Assembly: GCF_018882365.1 (NCBI RefSeq)
Contig: NZ_JACVOP010000002.1
Location: 62,001 to 126,000 of the forward strand
DNA from: Polynucleobacter sp. 71A-WALBACH
GTDB taxonomy: Bacteria > Pseudomonadota > Gammaproteobacteria > Burkholderiales > Burkholderiaceae
DNA: 64,000 nt
Reading direction: 5' to 3'
Shown here piece after piece: positions 44,224-53,373 of the stretch. A program made the position numbers and the translations under genes. Numbering within the stretch: the first letter of the stretch is position 1; every line of letters begins with the position of its first letter. The notes under the pieces are model-generated. The model saw only the letters and a program-made list of their open reading frames with translations. It had not been told where the DNA came from and made no database searches.

Positions 44224-45357
44224 ATGCCCATCATTGAGTCAGTATCAGTTGCAGCAGTAGCTGTGCCTCTGGATAAAGTTACCTCCTTTTCAACACGGAC
44301 GGTTTCAGAGCGTCACTATTGTTTAGTCAAAGTGCGCGGCAAGGATGGCAATGAGGGTATTGGTTTTTGCTATGTTGGGAGTGCGGGTGGGGATATTGCC
44401 AAAATTGCAGTAGAACAATTACTTGCTCCAAAATTGCTTGGTCAAAATAGCCATCGCAGTGAAGGTTTGTGGATGGAGATGTATGACGAATCTATTTTGC
44501 AGGGACGTGCTGGCGCTGTGATGCGTGGCATCTCCATTCTGGATACTGCGCTCTGGGATTTAAATGCCCGGGCTGCGAAGTTGCCTCTCCATCAATACCT
44601 AGGATCCGTCGTAGATGACCGCGTTCCAGCTTATGCCAGCGGTGGTTACTATTTAGAAGGAAAAACGCCTGCTAAGTTGGGCAAGGAGATGGAGTCCTAC
44701 GTCAAACAGGGTTTTAAGGCTGTCAAAATGAAAGTAGGTCGCCTCTCGCCTAGAGAGGAAGAGGCGCGCGTTAAGGCTGCTCGTAAGGCCGTGGGCGAGG
44801 ATGTTTTGCTGACCTTGGACGCTAATAATGCTTGGCGCGATTTACCTACGGCACTGGAATACATACGTCGCTTTGAGGCTTACAACCCATACTGGATTGA
44901 GGAGCCATTTTCTCCAGATGCTATTGATCTCCATGCGGCTCTTGCGCGTCAAACCAAGATTAATGTGGCTACTGGCGAGATGGAAGCTGGGCGCTGGCGT
45001 TTTAGGGAGTTAATTGATGCAGGTGGCGCGGCTATTTTGCAGTCTGATGCAGCGGTGTGTGGCGGTATCACAGAGTGGCGTCGTATCTCTGCTTATGCAG
45101 ATGTCAAGGGTGTGATTGTTTGCCCACATTGGATGCATGATTTACATGCGCCTTTAGTAGCAGCGACTCCAAATGCCCGTTTTGTAGAATTCTTCTTGGA
45201 TGATCAAGTCTTGAACTTCCGCAGATTGATTAACAAGCAACTCACTTTCAAGAATGGGGATTTAATTTTGCATAAAACCCCAGGCTTGGGATTTGAGTTT
45301 GATGAAGCCGCTATTAAAAAGTATGCCGGGAAAACTGCTTGGACAAAGATTGCATAA
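44224..45357 (+). CDS. Mandelate racemase/muconate lactonizing enzyme family protein
   Basis: 377 residues from ATG 44224 (AGGAGC site); the open frame further upstream runs through promoter sequence. Enolase-superfamily residues: K168-M-K170 in VKMKVGR, metal ligands D199 (LTLDANN), E near 225 (IEEPFSPDA) and E in ATGEMEAG. A histidine in CPHWMHD acts as the second base. This set is for MR-type acid sugar dehydratases, not enolase itself. Closely followed by a bidirectional terminator. Confidence 0.9.
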   Translation: MPIIESVSVAAVAVPLDKVTSFSTRTVSERHYCLVKVRGKDGNEGIGFCYVGSAGGDIAKIAVEQLLAPKLLGQNSHRSEGLWMEMYDESILQGRAGAVMRGISILDTALWDLNARAAKLPLHQYLGSVVDDRVPAYASGGYYLEGKTPAKLGKEMESYVKQGFKAVKMKVGRLSPREEEARVKAARKAVGEDVLLTLDANNAWRDLPTALEYIRRFEAYNPYWIEEPFSPDAIDLHAALARQTKINVATGEMEAGRWRFRELIDAGGAAILQSDAAVCGGITEWRRISAYADVKGVIVCPHWMHDLHAPLVAATPNARFVEFFLDDQVLNFRRLINKQLTFKNGDLILHKTPGLGFEFDEAAIKKYAGKTAWTKIA

Positions 45358-45395
45358 CTAGTTTAATAACTTGATTTAAGCAAATTCTGAGTAAT

Positions 45396-45426
45396 AAAAA
45401 ATCCCGCACATGAGGCGGGATTTTTT
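45396..45426. terminator. Bidirectional rho-independent terminator
   Basis: AAAAAATCCCGC and GCGGGATTTTTT make a long stem that ends in T-runs on both strands. It sits between the convergent MR/MLE gene and the TRAP permease, so it can serve both. Confidence 0.92.
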
Positions 45427-45451
45427 ATATTCTGAGGATACTTAAATGAGC

Positions 45452-47464
45452 TTAGGAAGATTTTGGATTGAGCTTGAAATGCGTGATTGATTGGGTAATC
45501 AACACTAAGCCAAATCCTAAAAATCCAATAATGTCGGCCTCGGTGGATGGATAGGCTAGTGCTACCCCAGCAACCACCATAATGACGCGCTCAAAGACTT
45601 TGGTTTTTTCAATAAACCAGCCCTGTAGTCCGCCAGCCAAGCAGATAATGCCGACAACAGCGGTAAAGGAAACCCAAGCGATCTCCATCCAGTTCGCTTG
45701 CTCTAATGCTGCAGTAGAGCCCATTAACAAGAGGCTGACGCCAGACTTATCCAGCACAAACATGAAGGGCACCAATATCGCGGGCGCAACGTACTTCCAG
45801 GTTTGTAGAGTGGTTTTGTATGGATTACCTTTGCAAATAGCAGCCGCTGCAAAAGGGGAGAGCGCTGTTGGAGGGGATACCTCGGAAAGCACGGCGTAAT
45901 AAAAGATGAACATATGCGCTGCAAATTCTGGAACACCAAGATTGATCAGCGCAGGTGCCGCGATCACCGCGCAAATAATGTAAGACGCAGTCACTGGAAC
46001 GGCGAGGCCGACAACCCAAACGACTAGACCCGTGAAGATGGCGGTAAGTAAGAGTGAGCCACCAGCGTATTGAATGACAATAGAGCTGAACTTTAAGCCT
46101 AAGCCAGTCAAGGTAACGGTACCAACAATGAGTCCTGCGCCAGCACAGGTGACTGCAATAGCGAGAACGCCAGTAGAGCCAGATGCCAGTGCTTTGGTAA
46201 GGTTAGAGTTATATAGACCAGAGAAAATCTTCTCTTTACCTTGGAACCAATCCCAGGGAATGATGGCGGTATCACGACGCAGCATGCTTGAGAGTGCTGA
46301 AACAACAGTCGCCCAAAATACCGACATGACGGGCGAGAAGCCAAACATCATGAAGACCACAATCGAAATCAATGAGAAAAAGTGGAACCAATATTTTTTG
46401 GTTAACTGCCAGGCAGATTCCGCGGCTTTGAATTGGATATTTTTCATGCCGTACTTGCGTACATCAATTTCCACCATGACTAATAAGCCTAGGTAAAACA
46501 GAATGGTTGGAATGGTTGCCATCAGCAACACGTCTAAATAGGAAATCTTTAGAAAATCGGCAATCAAGAATGCTGCCGCGCCCAGTACGGGAGGAGAGAT
46601 GATTGCTCCTAGGCCGCCAGCCGCCAGCAATCCGCCAGCTGCATTTTTTTCGTAGCCAACTTTTTCTAGCATCGGAGCGGCTACAGAGCCAACGGTAACA
46701 GTCGTAGCTACGCCAGAGCCTGATGGGCCACCAAGTAAGAATGAGGAAAGAACAATCGTTCTGCCAACGCCAGAGGATTTACCACCCATGGCGGCAAAAG
46801 AGAAGTCGATAAAGAATTTACCTGCTCCCGTGAACTGAAGGAAGGCGCCAAAAATGGTGAACAGAATAATGAGGGTGGCAGATACATCTACTGCGGTTCC
46901 ATAAATACCCTCAAGCGTCATGTACATGTAACCCACTAGGCGATCAAGGTCATAGCCTTTGTGCGTCCATGGAGCTGGCAGGTAGTTACCAAAGAGGGCA
47001 TACAACAAAAATAGGGAAGTAACGACAACCAAGACCATGCCATTGGTTCTTCTGACGCTTTCTAGGATGAGCGCGATGAGAAAGACGCCAACCATGACAT
47101 CGGTTGAATTTGGGGCGGTATTGCGGTCAAACAGATCGTCGCCACCACTCAGAATGTAATAGGCAACAACTACCGATCCCACGGCAAATAAGATATCCCA
47201 CCACATCAGGCGGTTCTTAAAGCGGGCTGCAATTGGAAAACTCAGAAAAACTAAAAACAGCACTAGGGCTACGTGGATAACGCGCAGCTGCTGGGTTGGC
47301 ACAATTGAATAAGCGGCATATAGGTGAAAGAGTGACATGCCAACAGCTACCAAGGTGATGAACTTGGCCAAGAGACCTTTGTAGTCATTTGAATCGCCTT
47401 CCTCTTGCTTGATGAAGGCGTCTAATTTTTCTTGTGTTTCGTTATCAATCACAGCTTGTGTCAT
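45452..47464 (-). CDS. TRAP transporter permease, fused 4TM/12TM (TAXI type)
   Basis: 670 residues, about eighteen helices. It is the fused DctQM-type permease that pairs with TAXI receptors. Conserved blocks include FGAFLQFTGAGKFFIDFSFA, LGGPSGSGVATTVTVGSVAAPML and GGLLAAGGLGAIISPPVLGAAAF, which build the family's substrate and Na+ hairpins. It imports small organic acids or amino acids by sodium symport. The receptor is the next gene upstream, past a terminator-like hairpin at 47519-47551. Confidence 0.95.
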   Translation of the reverse strand: MTQAVIDNETQEKLDAFIKQEEGDSNDYKGLLAKFITLVAVGMSLFHLYAAYSIVPTQQLRVIHVALVLFLVFLSFPIAARFKNRLMWWDILFAVGSVVVAYYILSGGDDLFDRNTAPNSTDVMVGVFLIALILESVRRTNGMVLVVVTSLFLLYALFGNYLPAPWTHKGYDLDRLVGYMYMTLEGIYGTAVDVSATLIILFTIFGAFLQFTGAGKFFIDFSFAAMGGKSSGVGRTIVLSSFLLGGPSGSGVATTVTVGSVAAPMLEKVGYEKNAAGGLLAAGGLGAIISPPVLGAAAFLIADFLKISYLDVLLMATIPTILFYLGLLVMVEIDVRKYGMKNIQFKAAESAWQLTKKYWFHFFSLISIVVFMMFGFSPVMSVFWATVVSALSSMLRRDTAIIPWDWFQGKEKIFSGLYNSNLTKALASGSTGVLAIAVTCAGAGLIVGTVTLTGLGLKFSSIVIQYAGGSLLLTAIFTGLVVWVVGLAVPVTASYIICAVIAAPALINLGVPEFAAHMFIFYYAVLSEVSPPTALSPFAAAAICKGNPYKTTLQTWKYVAPAILVPFMFVLDKSGVSLLLMGSTAALEQANWMEIAWVSFTAVVGIICLAGGLQGWFIEKTKVFERVIMVVAGVALAYPSTEADIIGFLGFGLVLITQSITHFKLNPKSS

Positions 47465-47518
47465 GTCTCTACCTATTTTTTTATTTATAGCTTTTTAGTA
47501 TTACTAATGCGGGGCTAG

Positions 47519-47551
47519 CAAAAAACTCAGGAGTGCTTGTGGGCACCCCTG
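47519..47551 (-). terminator. Hairpin with T-tract between TAXI receptor and TRAP permease
   Basis: On the minus strand a 9-base stem (one G-T pair), loop CCACAA and a run of six T follow the receptor stop directly. Partial termination here would give more receptor than permease mRNA. It is inside an operon of same-strand genes. Confidence 0.75.
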
Positions 47552-47560
47552 ATTTCAAAC

Positions 47561-48511
47561 TTAATTTAATTTAACGTTCTTTTCTTTGAAATACTTCGCT
47601 GCACCAGGGTGGTATGCGATTGGGGTAGAGCTTTGTTTTTGATTCTCAAGGGTAACGTTGATGTACTCTTTGTGAGTGCGAACTAGCTCTAACTTATTGT
47701 CAAATACTGCCTTCACAATTTTGTAGGCTTCATCATCAGGCATGTTGGCATTGACTACGAGGATGTTGGCTACGCCAGCAACCTTATTATCTTTACCCAT
47801 CCCACTGTATGTTTCTTTTGGAATATTGGTAGCAAAGTACAAGTTACCGTATTTCTTATTCATTGCTACGACTTCAGCAGCATTGTCTACCATGACGATT
47901 TTCATGCCGGGGCTATTAGCAAGATCGGTAACCGCTGCGGTTGGTAGACCACCAACCCAGAAGAAGGCATCAATTTTTCGATCCTTTACAGCATTTACAG
48001 ACTCGGCTACGCTCAAACGCTCGCGCTTGACGTCTTTGTCTTTATCCAGACCGGCTGCTTCTAGTAAGCGAAAGGCCATTACTTCAGTAGCACTGCCGGG
48101 CGCGCCTGTACTAATACGTTTGCCTTTGAGGTCCTTCATAGACTTGATGCCAGTGGAGTCCACCGTCACAACGTGCATGAGATTTGGGTAAAGCACTAGA
48201 AGGGTGCGTAAATCTACCTTCTTATTGGTAAATTTACCCTCACCATCTTTAGCGTCTTTAGCTGCATCTGCCATAGAGAAGCCAACGTAAGGCTTACCTG
48301 TGCCGATGAGGTTGAGGTTGTCTACGGATCCACCAGTCACTTCAGCTGTAGCAGACATGCCCGCTACTTTGCTGGACAGAACTGAGGCTAGTCCACCACC
48401 CATTGGATAGTAGACGCCACCAGTACCACCGGTGGCAATAGAAATGTTTTGTGCTTGTGCAGCACTAAACAGCATAGTGAGTGATACAGCAATTATTTTG
48501 ATTATTTTCAT
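47561..48511 (-). CDS. TAXI family TRAP transporter receptor
   Basis: 316 residues, normal TAXI length. The signal peptide is MKIIKIIAVSLTMLFSAAQA. Family blocks: ISIATGGTGGVYYPMGGGLA, RISTGAPGSATEVMAFRLLEAAGL, DAFFWVGGLPTAAVTDLA and IAYHPGAAKYFKEKNV. It captures the substrate in the periplasm for the permease at 45452. Start follows an AGGAG site. Confidence 0.95.
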   Translation of the reverse strand: MKIIKIIAVSLTMLFSAAQAQNISIATGGTGGVYYPMGGGLASVLSSKVAGMSATAEVTGGSVDNLNLIGTGKPYVGFSMADAAKDAKDGEGKFTNKKVDLRTLLVLYPNLMHVVTVDSTGIKSMKDLKGKRISTGAPGSATEVMAFRLLEAAGLDKDKDVKRERLSVAESVNAVKDRKIDAFFWVGGLPTAAVTDLANSPGMKIVMVDNAAEVVAMNKKYGNLYFATNIPKETYSGMGKDNKVAGVANILVVNANMPDDEAYKIVKAVFDNKLELVRTHKEYINVTLENQKQSSTPIAYHPGAAKYFKEKNVKLN

Positions 48512-48539
48512 ATTTGTCTCCTGTTGTAGGTCTGTCTAA

Positions 48540-49466
48540 TTAAAGTCCTGGCATGCTGAAATTAATCTTTTCTAATTCGCTCAGTAGCTTCGCTTGCTGG
48601 TCAGCGCTGAGTTGCATAAGTGGTGGGCGCACACGTAACCAATCGGGATCCTTGCTGTAGTGCGCAACCGCGGTTTTCATGCCGGCAATCATTTGATACT
48701 GGGCAAAAATTGAGCGTACTTGATCCAGGTCAGCTTGACGTTGATCTACGTCAGATTCTCTCCAATGAGCCGCCAATTCAGCTATGGCCTTAGGGTTAAC
48801 GTTAGCAGTAGCAGAGATGCAGCCAACGCCACCTGCGCGTAATGCGCGCAAGAGGAAGACTTCGCTACCGGCATATACGCGGAAACCGGACGGCGCTAAG
48901 AGCTTGATCACGGATTCTGTATAAGACCAATCGCCAGAACTATCTTTCATGCCAACGACGGTTTTTGGATACTCCTTGGCTAAGCGCTCCAACAAAGAAA
49001 GGCTTAAGTTAATTTTGGTGACAGGCGGGATGTTGTAAATGTAAATTTGCAATCCAGCATCTCCCACCTTTTGAATCACTTCGGAGAAGTAAGCAAAAAG
49101 ACCATCATCGGTGACGTCTTTGTAGTAGAACGGTGGCAACATTAAGACGCCAGCACACTTGTGTTGAATGGCATGGCGAGTCATATTGACTGTTGCGTCA
49201 ATTGATGTGGCACCGGTACCAGGCATCATGTGCGCAGGGTTTAAGCCACCTTCAATGAGGGCTGTTAATGTGCCCATCTTCTGCGGCGCAGACATCGAGT
49301 TAGCTTCTGAGTTTGTGCCGAAGATTGCTTGGCCAACACCATTGGCTTCAAGCCATTGACATTGCTTTAGTAATTTTTTCGCATCTGGACTGCCGTCTGC
49401 TTTAAATGGAGTCAATACAGGTGAGAGCACCGCAGGTAGTGTGGAAGGGTGTAGGGAAATAGTCAT
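48540..49466 (-). CDS. Dihydrodipicolinate synthase family protein
   Basis: 308 residues. Class I aldolase of the DHDPS/NAL family: Schiff-base lysine K174 in VVGMKDSSGD, tyrosine Y144 in YNIPP, and the FGTNSEANSMS loop (48-58) in place of the GTTGE of lysine-biosynthetic DapA. The altered loop and catabolic setting speak against DapA itself and for a 2-keto-acid aldolase or dehydratase. It lies 13 bases downstream of the 2-hydroxyacid dehydrogenase and 28 bases before the receptor gene. Confidence 0.9.
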   Translation of the reverse strand: MTISLHPSTLPAVLSPVLTPFKADGSPDAKKLLKQCQWLEANGVGQAIFGTNSEANSMSAPQKMGTLTALIEGGLNPAHMMPGTGATSIDATVNMTRHAIQHKCAGVLMLPPFYYKDVTDDGLFAYFSEVIQKVGDAGLQIYIYNIPPVTKINLSLSLLERLAKEYPKTVVGMKDSSGDWSYTESVIKLLAPSGFRVYAGSEVFLLRALRAGGVGCISATANVNPKAIAELAAHWRESDVDQRQADLDQVRSIFAQYQMIAGMKTAVAHYSKDPDWLRVRPPLMQLSADQQAKLLSELEKINFSMPGL

Positions 49467-49479
49467 TACTTACTCCAAT

Positions 49480-50409
49480 TTAATTTTTTACTTCAGTGAG
49501 AAGCGGTTTTTGATTATAGAAAGCTTCTAAATTATCTATTGCTAGGTTCGTCATCAATTGTCGCGTTTCAGAGGTTGCGCTTCCGATATGCGGTGTTAAT
49601 AAGACATTATCAAGATTTAAGAACCCGAAGTTTGGATTTGGTTCATTTTCAAATACATCGAGCGCTGCACCAGCAATATTTTTTTGTTGCAGTGCAACTA
49701 AAAGTGCCTCCTCATCCACTACGCTACCGCGCGCAATATTAATGAGATAGCCTTTCGGACCCAAGGCATCTAAGACTTCAGCATTAATCATTTTTTCTGT
49801 CTCTGCATTGGCGGGGCAGGCAAGTAGGAGGATGTCACAGGCCTGTGCCAGGGACTTGATATTGCTGAAGTACTCGTAGGGCAATTCTTTTCTGCTGGGG
49901 CCGGTATAAGCCAGTTTGACCTTAAAAGGCTCTAATCGTTTTGCCAGATCCTGACCAATACGCCCCATACCTGCAATGCCAACGCGCTTACCTGCAAGGG
50001 TGCTTGTGATGGTGAAGGGAGACTTAGACCAAGCGGTGCTTTTGACAAAATCCTGCGCTTCAGGAATGCGGCGCAATAAGCCAAGCAACATACCAATGGC
50101 TAATTCACATACGGCATCGTTCAATACGCCTGGGGTATTGCTTGCCTTGATGCCATTGTCCTTGAGATAGTCTAGAGGAAGGTTGTCATAGCCCACACCA
50201 CAAGTGGCGACCATTCGTACGCTAGGCATTGCTTCAAATAATTCTTTTGGCAACTGGGTATTGGAGCGGGTCAGGATGGCAGCGAAGCTTCCATCGGGAG
50301 CCTTGCCATGTGGATCGAGAAGTTTGATTGTGCTCAGTCGTTTATCAATCTCCAATTGCATTATTTCTGGAAATTGCCCGACCTGCAGCACCGAATTGAC
50401 TGGGATCAT
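49480..50409 (-). CDS. D-isomer 2-hydroxyacid dehydrogenase
   Basis: 309 residues. NAD(P)-binding GMGRIG (147-152), catalytic R227 (NIARGSVVD), E256 (DVFENEP) and H274 (TPHIGSAT). The Rossmann loop is followed by PSR near 171-173, which suits NADP preference, as in glyoxylate/hydroxypyruvate reductases. It probably reduces the keto-acid made by the aldolase next door. First gene of the leftward catabolic operon. Confidence 0.93.
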   Translation of the reverse strand: MIPVNSVLQVGQFPEIMQLEIDKRLSTIKLLDPHGKAPDGSFAAILTRSNTQLPKELFEAMPSVRMVATCGVGYDNLPLDYLKDNGIKASNTPGVLNDAVCELAIGMLLGLLRRIPEAQDFVKSTAWSKSPFTITSTLAGKRVGIAGMGRIGQDLAKRLEPFKVKLAYTGPSRKELPYEYFSNIKSLAQACDILLLACPANAETEKMINAEVLDALGPKGYLINIARGSVVDEEALLVALQQKNIAGAALDVFENEPNPNFGFLNLDNVLLTPHIGSATSETRQLMTNLAIDNLEAFYNQKPLLTEVKN

Positions 50410-50434
50410 GTCTCACTTACTTTTTTATTGGAAT

Positions 50435-50466
50435 AATGAAATCATTGTAAGAGGATTTGTAATCCT
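50435..50466. promoter_or_regulatory. Two palindromes between divergent dehydrogenase genes
   Basis: AATGA-AA-TCATT at 50435-50446 and AGGATT-TGT-AATCCT at 50452-50466, both perfect, in the 84-base gap between the 2-hydroxyacid dehydrogenase and the 3-hydroxyacyl-CoA dehydrogenase starts. They are possible operators for a shared divergent promoter. Confidence 0.45.
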
Positions 50467-50493
50467 TATCTGGCACCCGAAGGAGAAATTGAG

Positions 50494-51435
50494 ATGCTGT
50501 TTACCCCATCAGAAACTAAAGTCCTCATCGTCGGCGGCGGCACCATGGGTGCTGATGTCGCTGCCGTTTGCGCTCGGGGAGGTTGTGCGGTGCAAGTTCT
50601 GGAGCCCACCACAGAGCGTCGAGCACTTCTGCCAGACTACTTTGCGAATACCATGATTGATCTGGGTTATGAACATCGACTGCATTTACTTTCTACAGCG
50701 GGCTCTTTGGAGGAAATAGATTGGCCTGAGGTGGATTTAGTTATTGAGTGCGTGCCAGAGCGTTTGGATATCAAGCAAGAGTTATTTGCTAAGTTGGAGG
50801 AATACGCAAAGCCGGAAGCAGTCTTGGCGAGTAATAGCACTAGCTTTCCGATTAGTGATATTGCGGCAGGTTTGAAAACGGCAGCCCGCATGATTGGCTT
50901 ACATTTTTTCATGCCCGCGCACTTAGTGCCTTGCGTAGAAGTGGTCTATGGGGCGAAGACATCACCCATGGTTGGAGAAAGTCTTTCTCGGTTGATGACG
51001 GCTTGTGGCATGGTTCCAGTGACCGTTAAAAAAGATTTACCTGGTTTCTTGGCAAATCGTTTGCAGCATGCTTTATCGCGCGAAGCTTTTGCCATGGTCG
51101 ATGCCGGTATTGCTAGCTTAGAAGATATTGATAAGGCTGTGCGTTTCGGTTTTGGCTTTCGCTACATTGCTGCGGGACCTGCAATGCAAAGAGATCATGC
51201 TGGCTTGGATGTGCATGGTGCTGGTGGCGCAACGATTTATCCAACCCTCAATAACTCCCCAGAAATTGCGAAATGTTTAAGCGATCGCATTGCCAGCGGT
51301 AAGTTAGGCATGAAGACTGGTGAGGGATTTTATTCTTGGACTGCGGAGACCATGAAAGCAGAGCGAGAGCGTTATCAAGAGGCTTTACGTGAAGGCCTAA
51401 AGATTATTCAAAAGGATCTGCCTAAGATTGAATGA
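50494..51435 (+). CDS. 3-hydroxyacyl-CoA dehydrogenase family protein
   Basis: 313 residues. GGGTMG NAD loop near 15-20, SNSTSFPISDIAAGLK, HFFMPAHLVPCVEVV with the catalytic histidine, and a C-terminal domain ending GEGFYSW. It is a paralogue of 43179-44105, with which it shares the GFGFRY and FMPAHxVP blocks. Start with GGAGAAA site. It is divergent from the 2-hydroxyacid dehydrogenase. Substrate is probably a hydroxy-acid or its CoA ester from the same pathway. Confidence 0.9.
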   Translation: MLFTPSETKVLIVGGGTMGADVAAVCARGGCAVQVLEPTTERRALLPDYFANTMIDLGYEHRLHLLSTAGSLEEIDWPEVDLVIECVPERLDIKQELFAKLEEYAKPEAVLASNSTSFPISDIAAGLKTAARMIGLHFFMPAHLVPCVEVVYGAKTSPMVGESLSRLMTACGMVPVTVKKDLPGFLANRLQHALSREAFAMVDAGIASLEDIDKAVRFGFGFRYIAAGPAMQRDHAGLDVHGAGGATIYPTLNNSPEIAKCLSDRIASGKLGMKTGEGFYSWTAETMKAERERYQEALREGLKIIQKDLPKIE

Positions 51436-51442
51436 TGATGCT

Positions 51443-52648
51443 TTAGGTCAGATCTTTGAGGTTGAGTTTTCTTAGTTGGGGTGCAAGTTGGTAGGTAAGT
51501 AACACTACCAGTATGGTTGCCGCTCCACCAAATAGGATTGATGGCACAAGCCCCATTAGGCTTGCTGCAATCCCTGATTCAAGTGCACCTAATTCGTTAG
51601 AGGAGCCAATAAATATTCCATTAATAGCGCTGATCCTGCCGCGCATCTGGTCTGGAGTAGTTAATTGCATAATGCTGCCACGGATCACGACCGAGATGGA
51701 ATCACAGCAACCAGAGATAAATAAGAAGAGTGCGCAAAGCCACAGATTGCTAGAAAGCCCAAAGGCAATAATTGCAATTCCAAAGCCACCAACTGATAAA
51801 AATAAATGTTTTCCAGAATCTTCTAGTAGAGGTCGACGCGCCAAGTAAAGGCCAGTCAGGACTGCCCCAGCTGCAGGTGCTGCCCTCAGGATTCCCAGTG
51901 TTTCTGGACCAGCATTGAGAACCTCTTTAACAAGGGCCGGAAGAATGGACACAGCGCCACCAAATAGTACGGCAAACATATCTAAGAGCATGATGCCAAC
52001 AATGAGCTCGTGTTTTCGTACGTAATTAAATCCTTCAAAAAAGCTTTTTAAGAAATCATTACTGATGCCTTCAGGCTTTTCATGTTTTATGTGAATGAAG
52101 GTGACCCCATATAGACCGACAGCTCCACTCAATGCGGCCATTGCATAAGTCCATTCCAGCCCAGCGACTCCAATCATGAGTCCACCCAGGCCTGGTCCAG
52201 CTACAACGCAAATCTGAAAAGCAGAGGATGCGTATGCGGTATAGCGCGTCATTTGATCTCTGGGAATGATCTGCCCAAAGATAGCCTGATAAGAGGGGCG
52301 CAATAGTGCGCGTGCCAAGCCTAAAAATGCTACTGCTGTGTAAATCAAGGGAACGGGTGGGGCTAACCAGTCGAGCGCTATCGCAACTAGGAATAGGGCG
52401 ACGGCAATATGAAAGCCGCAAGCAATCGCAGCTATCAGTTTTCGAGAATGATGATCTACTGCATGACCAGCATAAAGGGCCAATACAAAGTACGGAACTA
52501 GCTCTGCTAGGCCAATCAGACCAAGGGAAACGACACTATTGGTAATCTCGTAGATATGCCACCCGACGGCAACCATCATGATTTGATAGCTGAGAGTTGC
52601 ACCTATGCGATAGAGCAACAGAGTTTTGAAGGCTTGGCTAGTTTTCAT
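51443..52648 (-). CDS. MFS transporter (EntS-like)
   Basis: 401 residues, twelve helices. AGHAVDHHSRKLIAAI (motif A, near residue 60) and RGRISAINGIFIGSSNELGALESG (near 335) are of the enterobactin exporter/EntS-like MFS_3 group. Possible role in efflux. It is convergent with the preceding gene (7 bases) and divergent from the cytochrome b gene. Confidence 0.88.
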   Translation of the reverse strand: MKTSQAFKTLLLYRIGATLSYQIMMVAVGWHIYEITNSVVSLGLIGLAELVPYFVLALYAGHAVDHHSRKLIAAIACGFHIAVALFLVAIALDWLAPPVPLIYTAVAFLGLARALLRPSYQAIFGQIIPRDQMTRYTAYASSAFQICVVAGPGLGGLMIGVAGLEWTYAMAALSGAVGLYGVTFIHIKHEKPEGISNDFLKSFFEGFNYVRKHELIVGIMLLDMFAVLFGGAVSILPALVKEVLNAGPETLGILRAAPAAGAVLTGLYLARRPLLEDSGKHLFLSVGGFGIAIIAFGLSSNLWLCALFLFISGCCDSISVVIRGSIMQLTTPDQMRGRISAINGIFIGSSNELGALESGIAASLMGLVPSILFGGAATILVVLLTYQLAPQLRKLNLKDLT

Positions 52649-52692
52649 GAATTTTTCTTATTCTAACGGCGGCAGTGATTTATTCTTTAGGT

Positions 52693-53373
52693 ATGAAAAA
52701 AATTATTCGCGTCTGGGATCTCCCTATCCGTCTGTTTCATTGGTTCCTAGTCATTTGTATTGTTGGAAGTTTCATAACAGTCAATATTGGTGGCAATGCT
52801 ATGGAATGGCATGCAATCTTGGGCTACTGCATTCTTGCTTTAATTATCTTCAGAATTCTCTGGGGCTTGATTGGCTCTCATCATGCCCGCTTCATTAATT
52901 TTGTACCAAGTCCTAAAGTCCTCTTGAGTTACCTATCCGGTAAGACTAAGGCAGGACTCGGTCACAATCCCTTGGGTGCTCTGTCTGTTCTAGCCTTACT
53001 CTTTTCAGTAGGACTTCAGGCGGTGACGGGTCTTTTTGCAAATGACGATATTGCTTTTGAAGGGCCATTCGCAAAATATGTCTCCAACGGAACCGTTGAG
53101 TTCTTAACTTCGATTCATCACCAGAATGAAAAGATTCTAATTATTTTGATTGCTACTCACCTCTGTGCAATTTTCTATTACCAAAAGTTCAAGGGTGAGA
53201 GTTTAATTAAGCCGATGCTGCTAGGTGATAAAGAAATTGACCCAAGCGAGGAGGCAAAGTATCTGCCGTCTGACTTGGGTCAAGCCTCCAAGGATGGAGG
53301 TTTGCAACGTGGCTTAGCTTTATTTTTGCTGAGCCTTATTGCAGTGGTTCTGGGTTACTTGATAACGAGCTAA
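52693..53373 (+). CDS. Cytochrome b561/b6-like membrane protein
   Basis: 226 residues from ATG 52693 (TTTAGGT site); an in-frame GTG at 52675 is the alternative. Four helices with heme histidines in RLFHWFLV, MEWHAILGY and TSIHHQNEKILII plus THLCAIFY, the pattern of the Ni/Fe-hydrogenase b-type cytochrome or cytochrome b561 domain (PF01292). It would pass electrons between quinol and periplasmic cytochromes. Its stop abuts that of the convergent cytochrome c' gene. Confidence 0.88.
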   Translation: MKKIIRVWDLPIRLFHWFLVICIVGSFITVNIGGNAMEWHAILGYCILALIIFRILWGLIGSHHARFINFVPSPKVLLSYLSGKTKAGLGHNPLGALSVLALLFSVGLQAVTGLFANDDIAFEGPFAKYVSNGTVEFLTSIHHQNEKILIILIATHLCAIFYYQKFKGESLIKPMLLGDKEIDPSEEAKYLPSDLGQASKDGGLQRGLALFLLSLIAVVLGYLITS

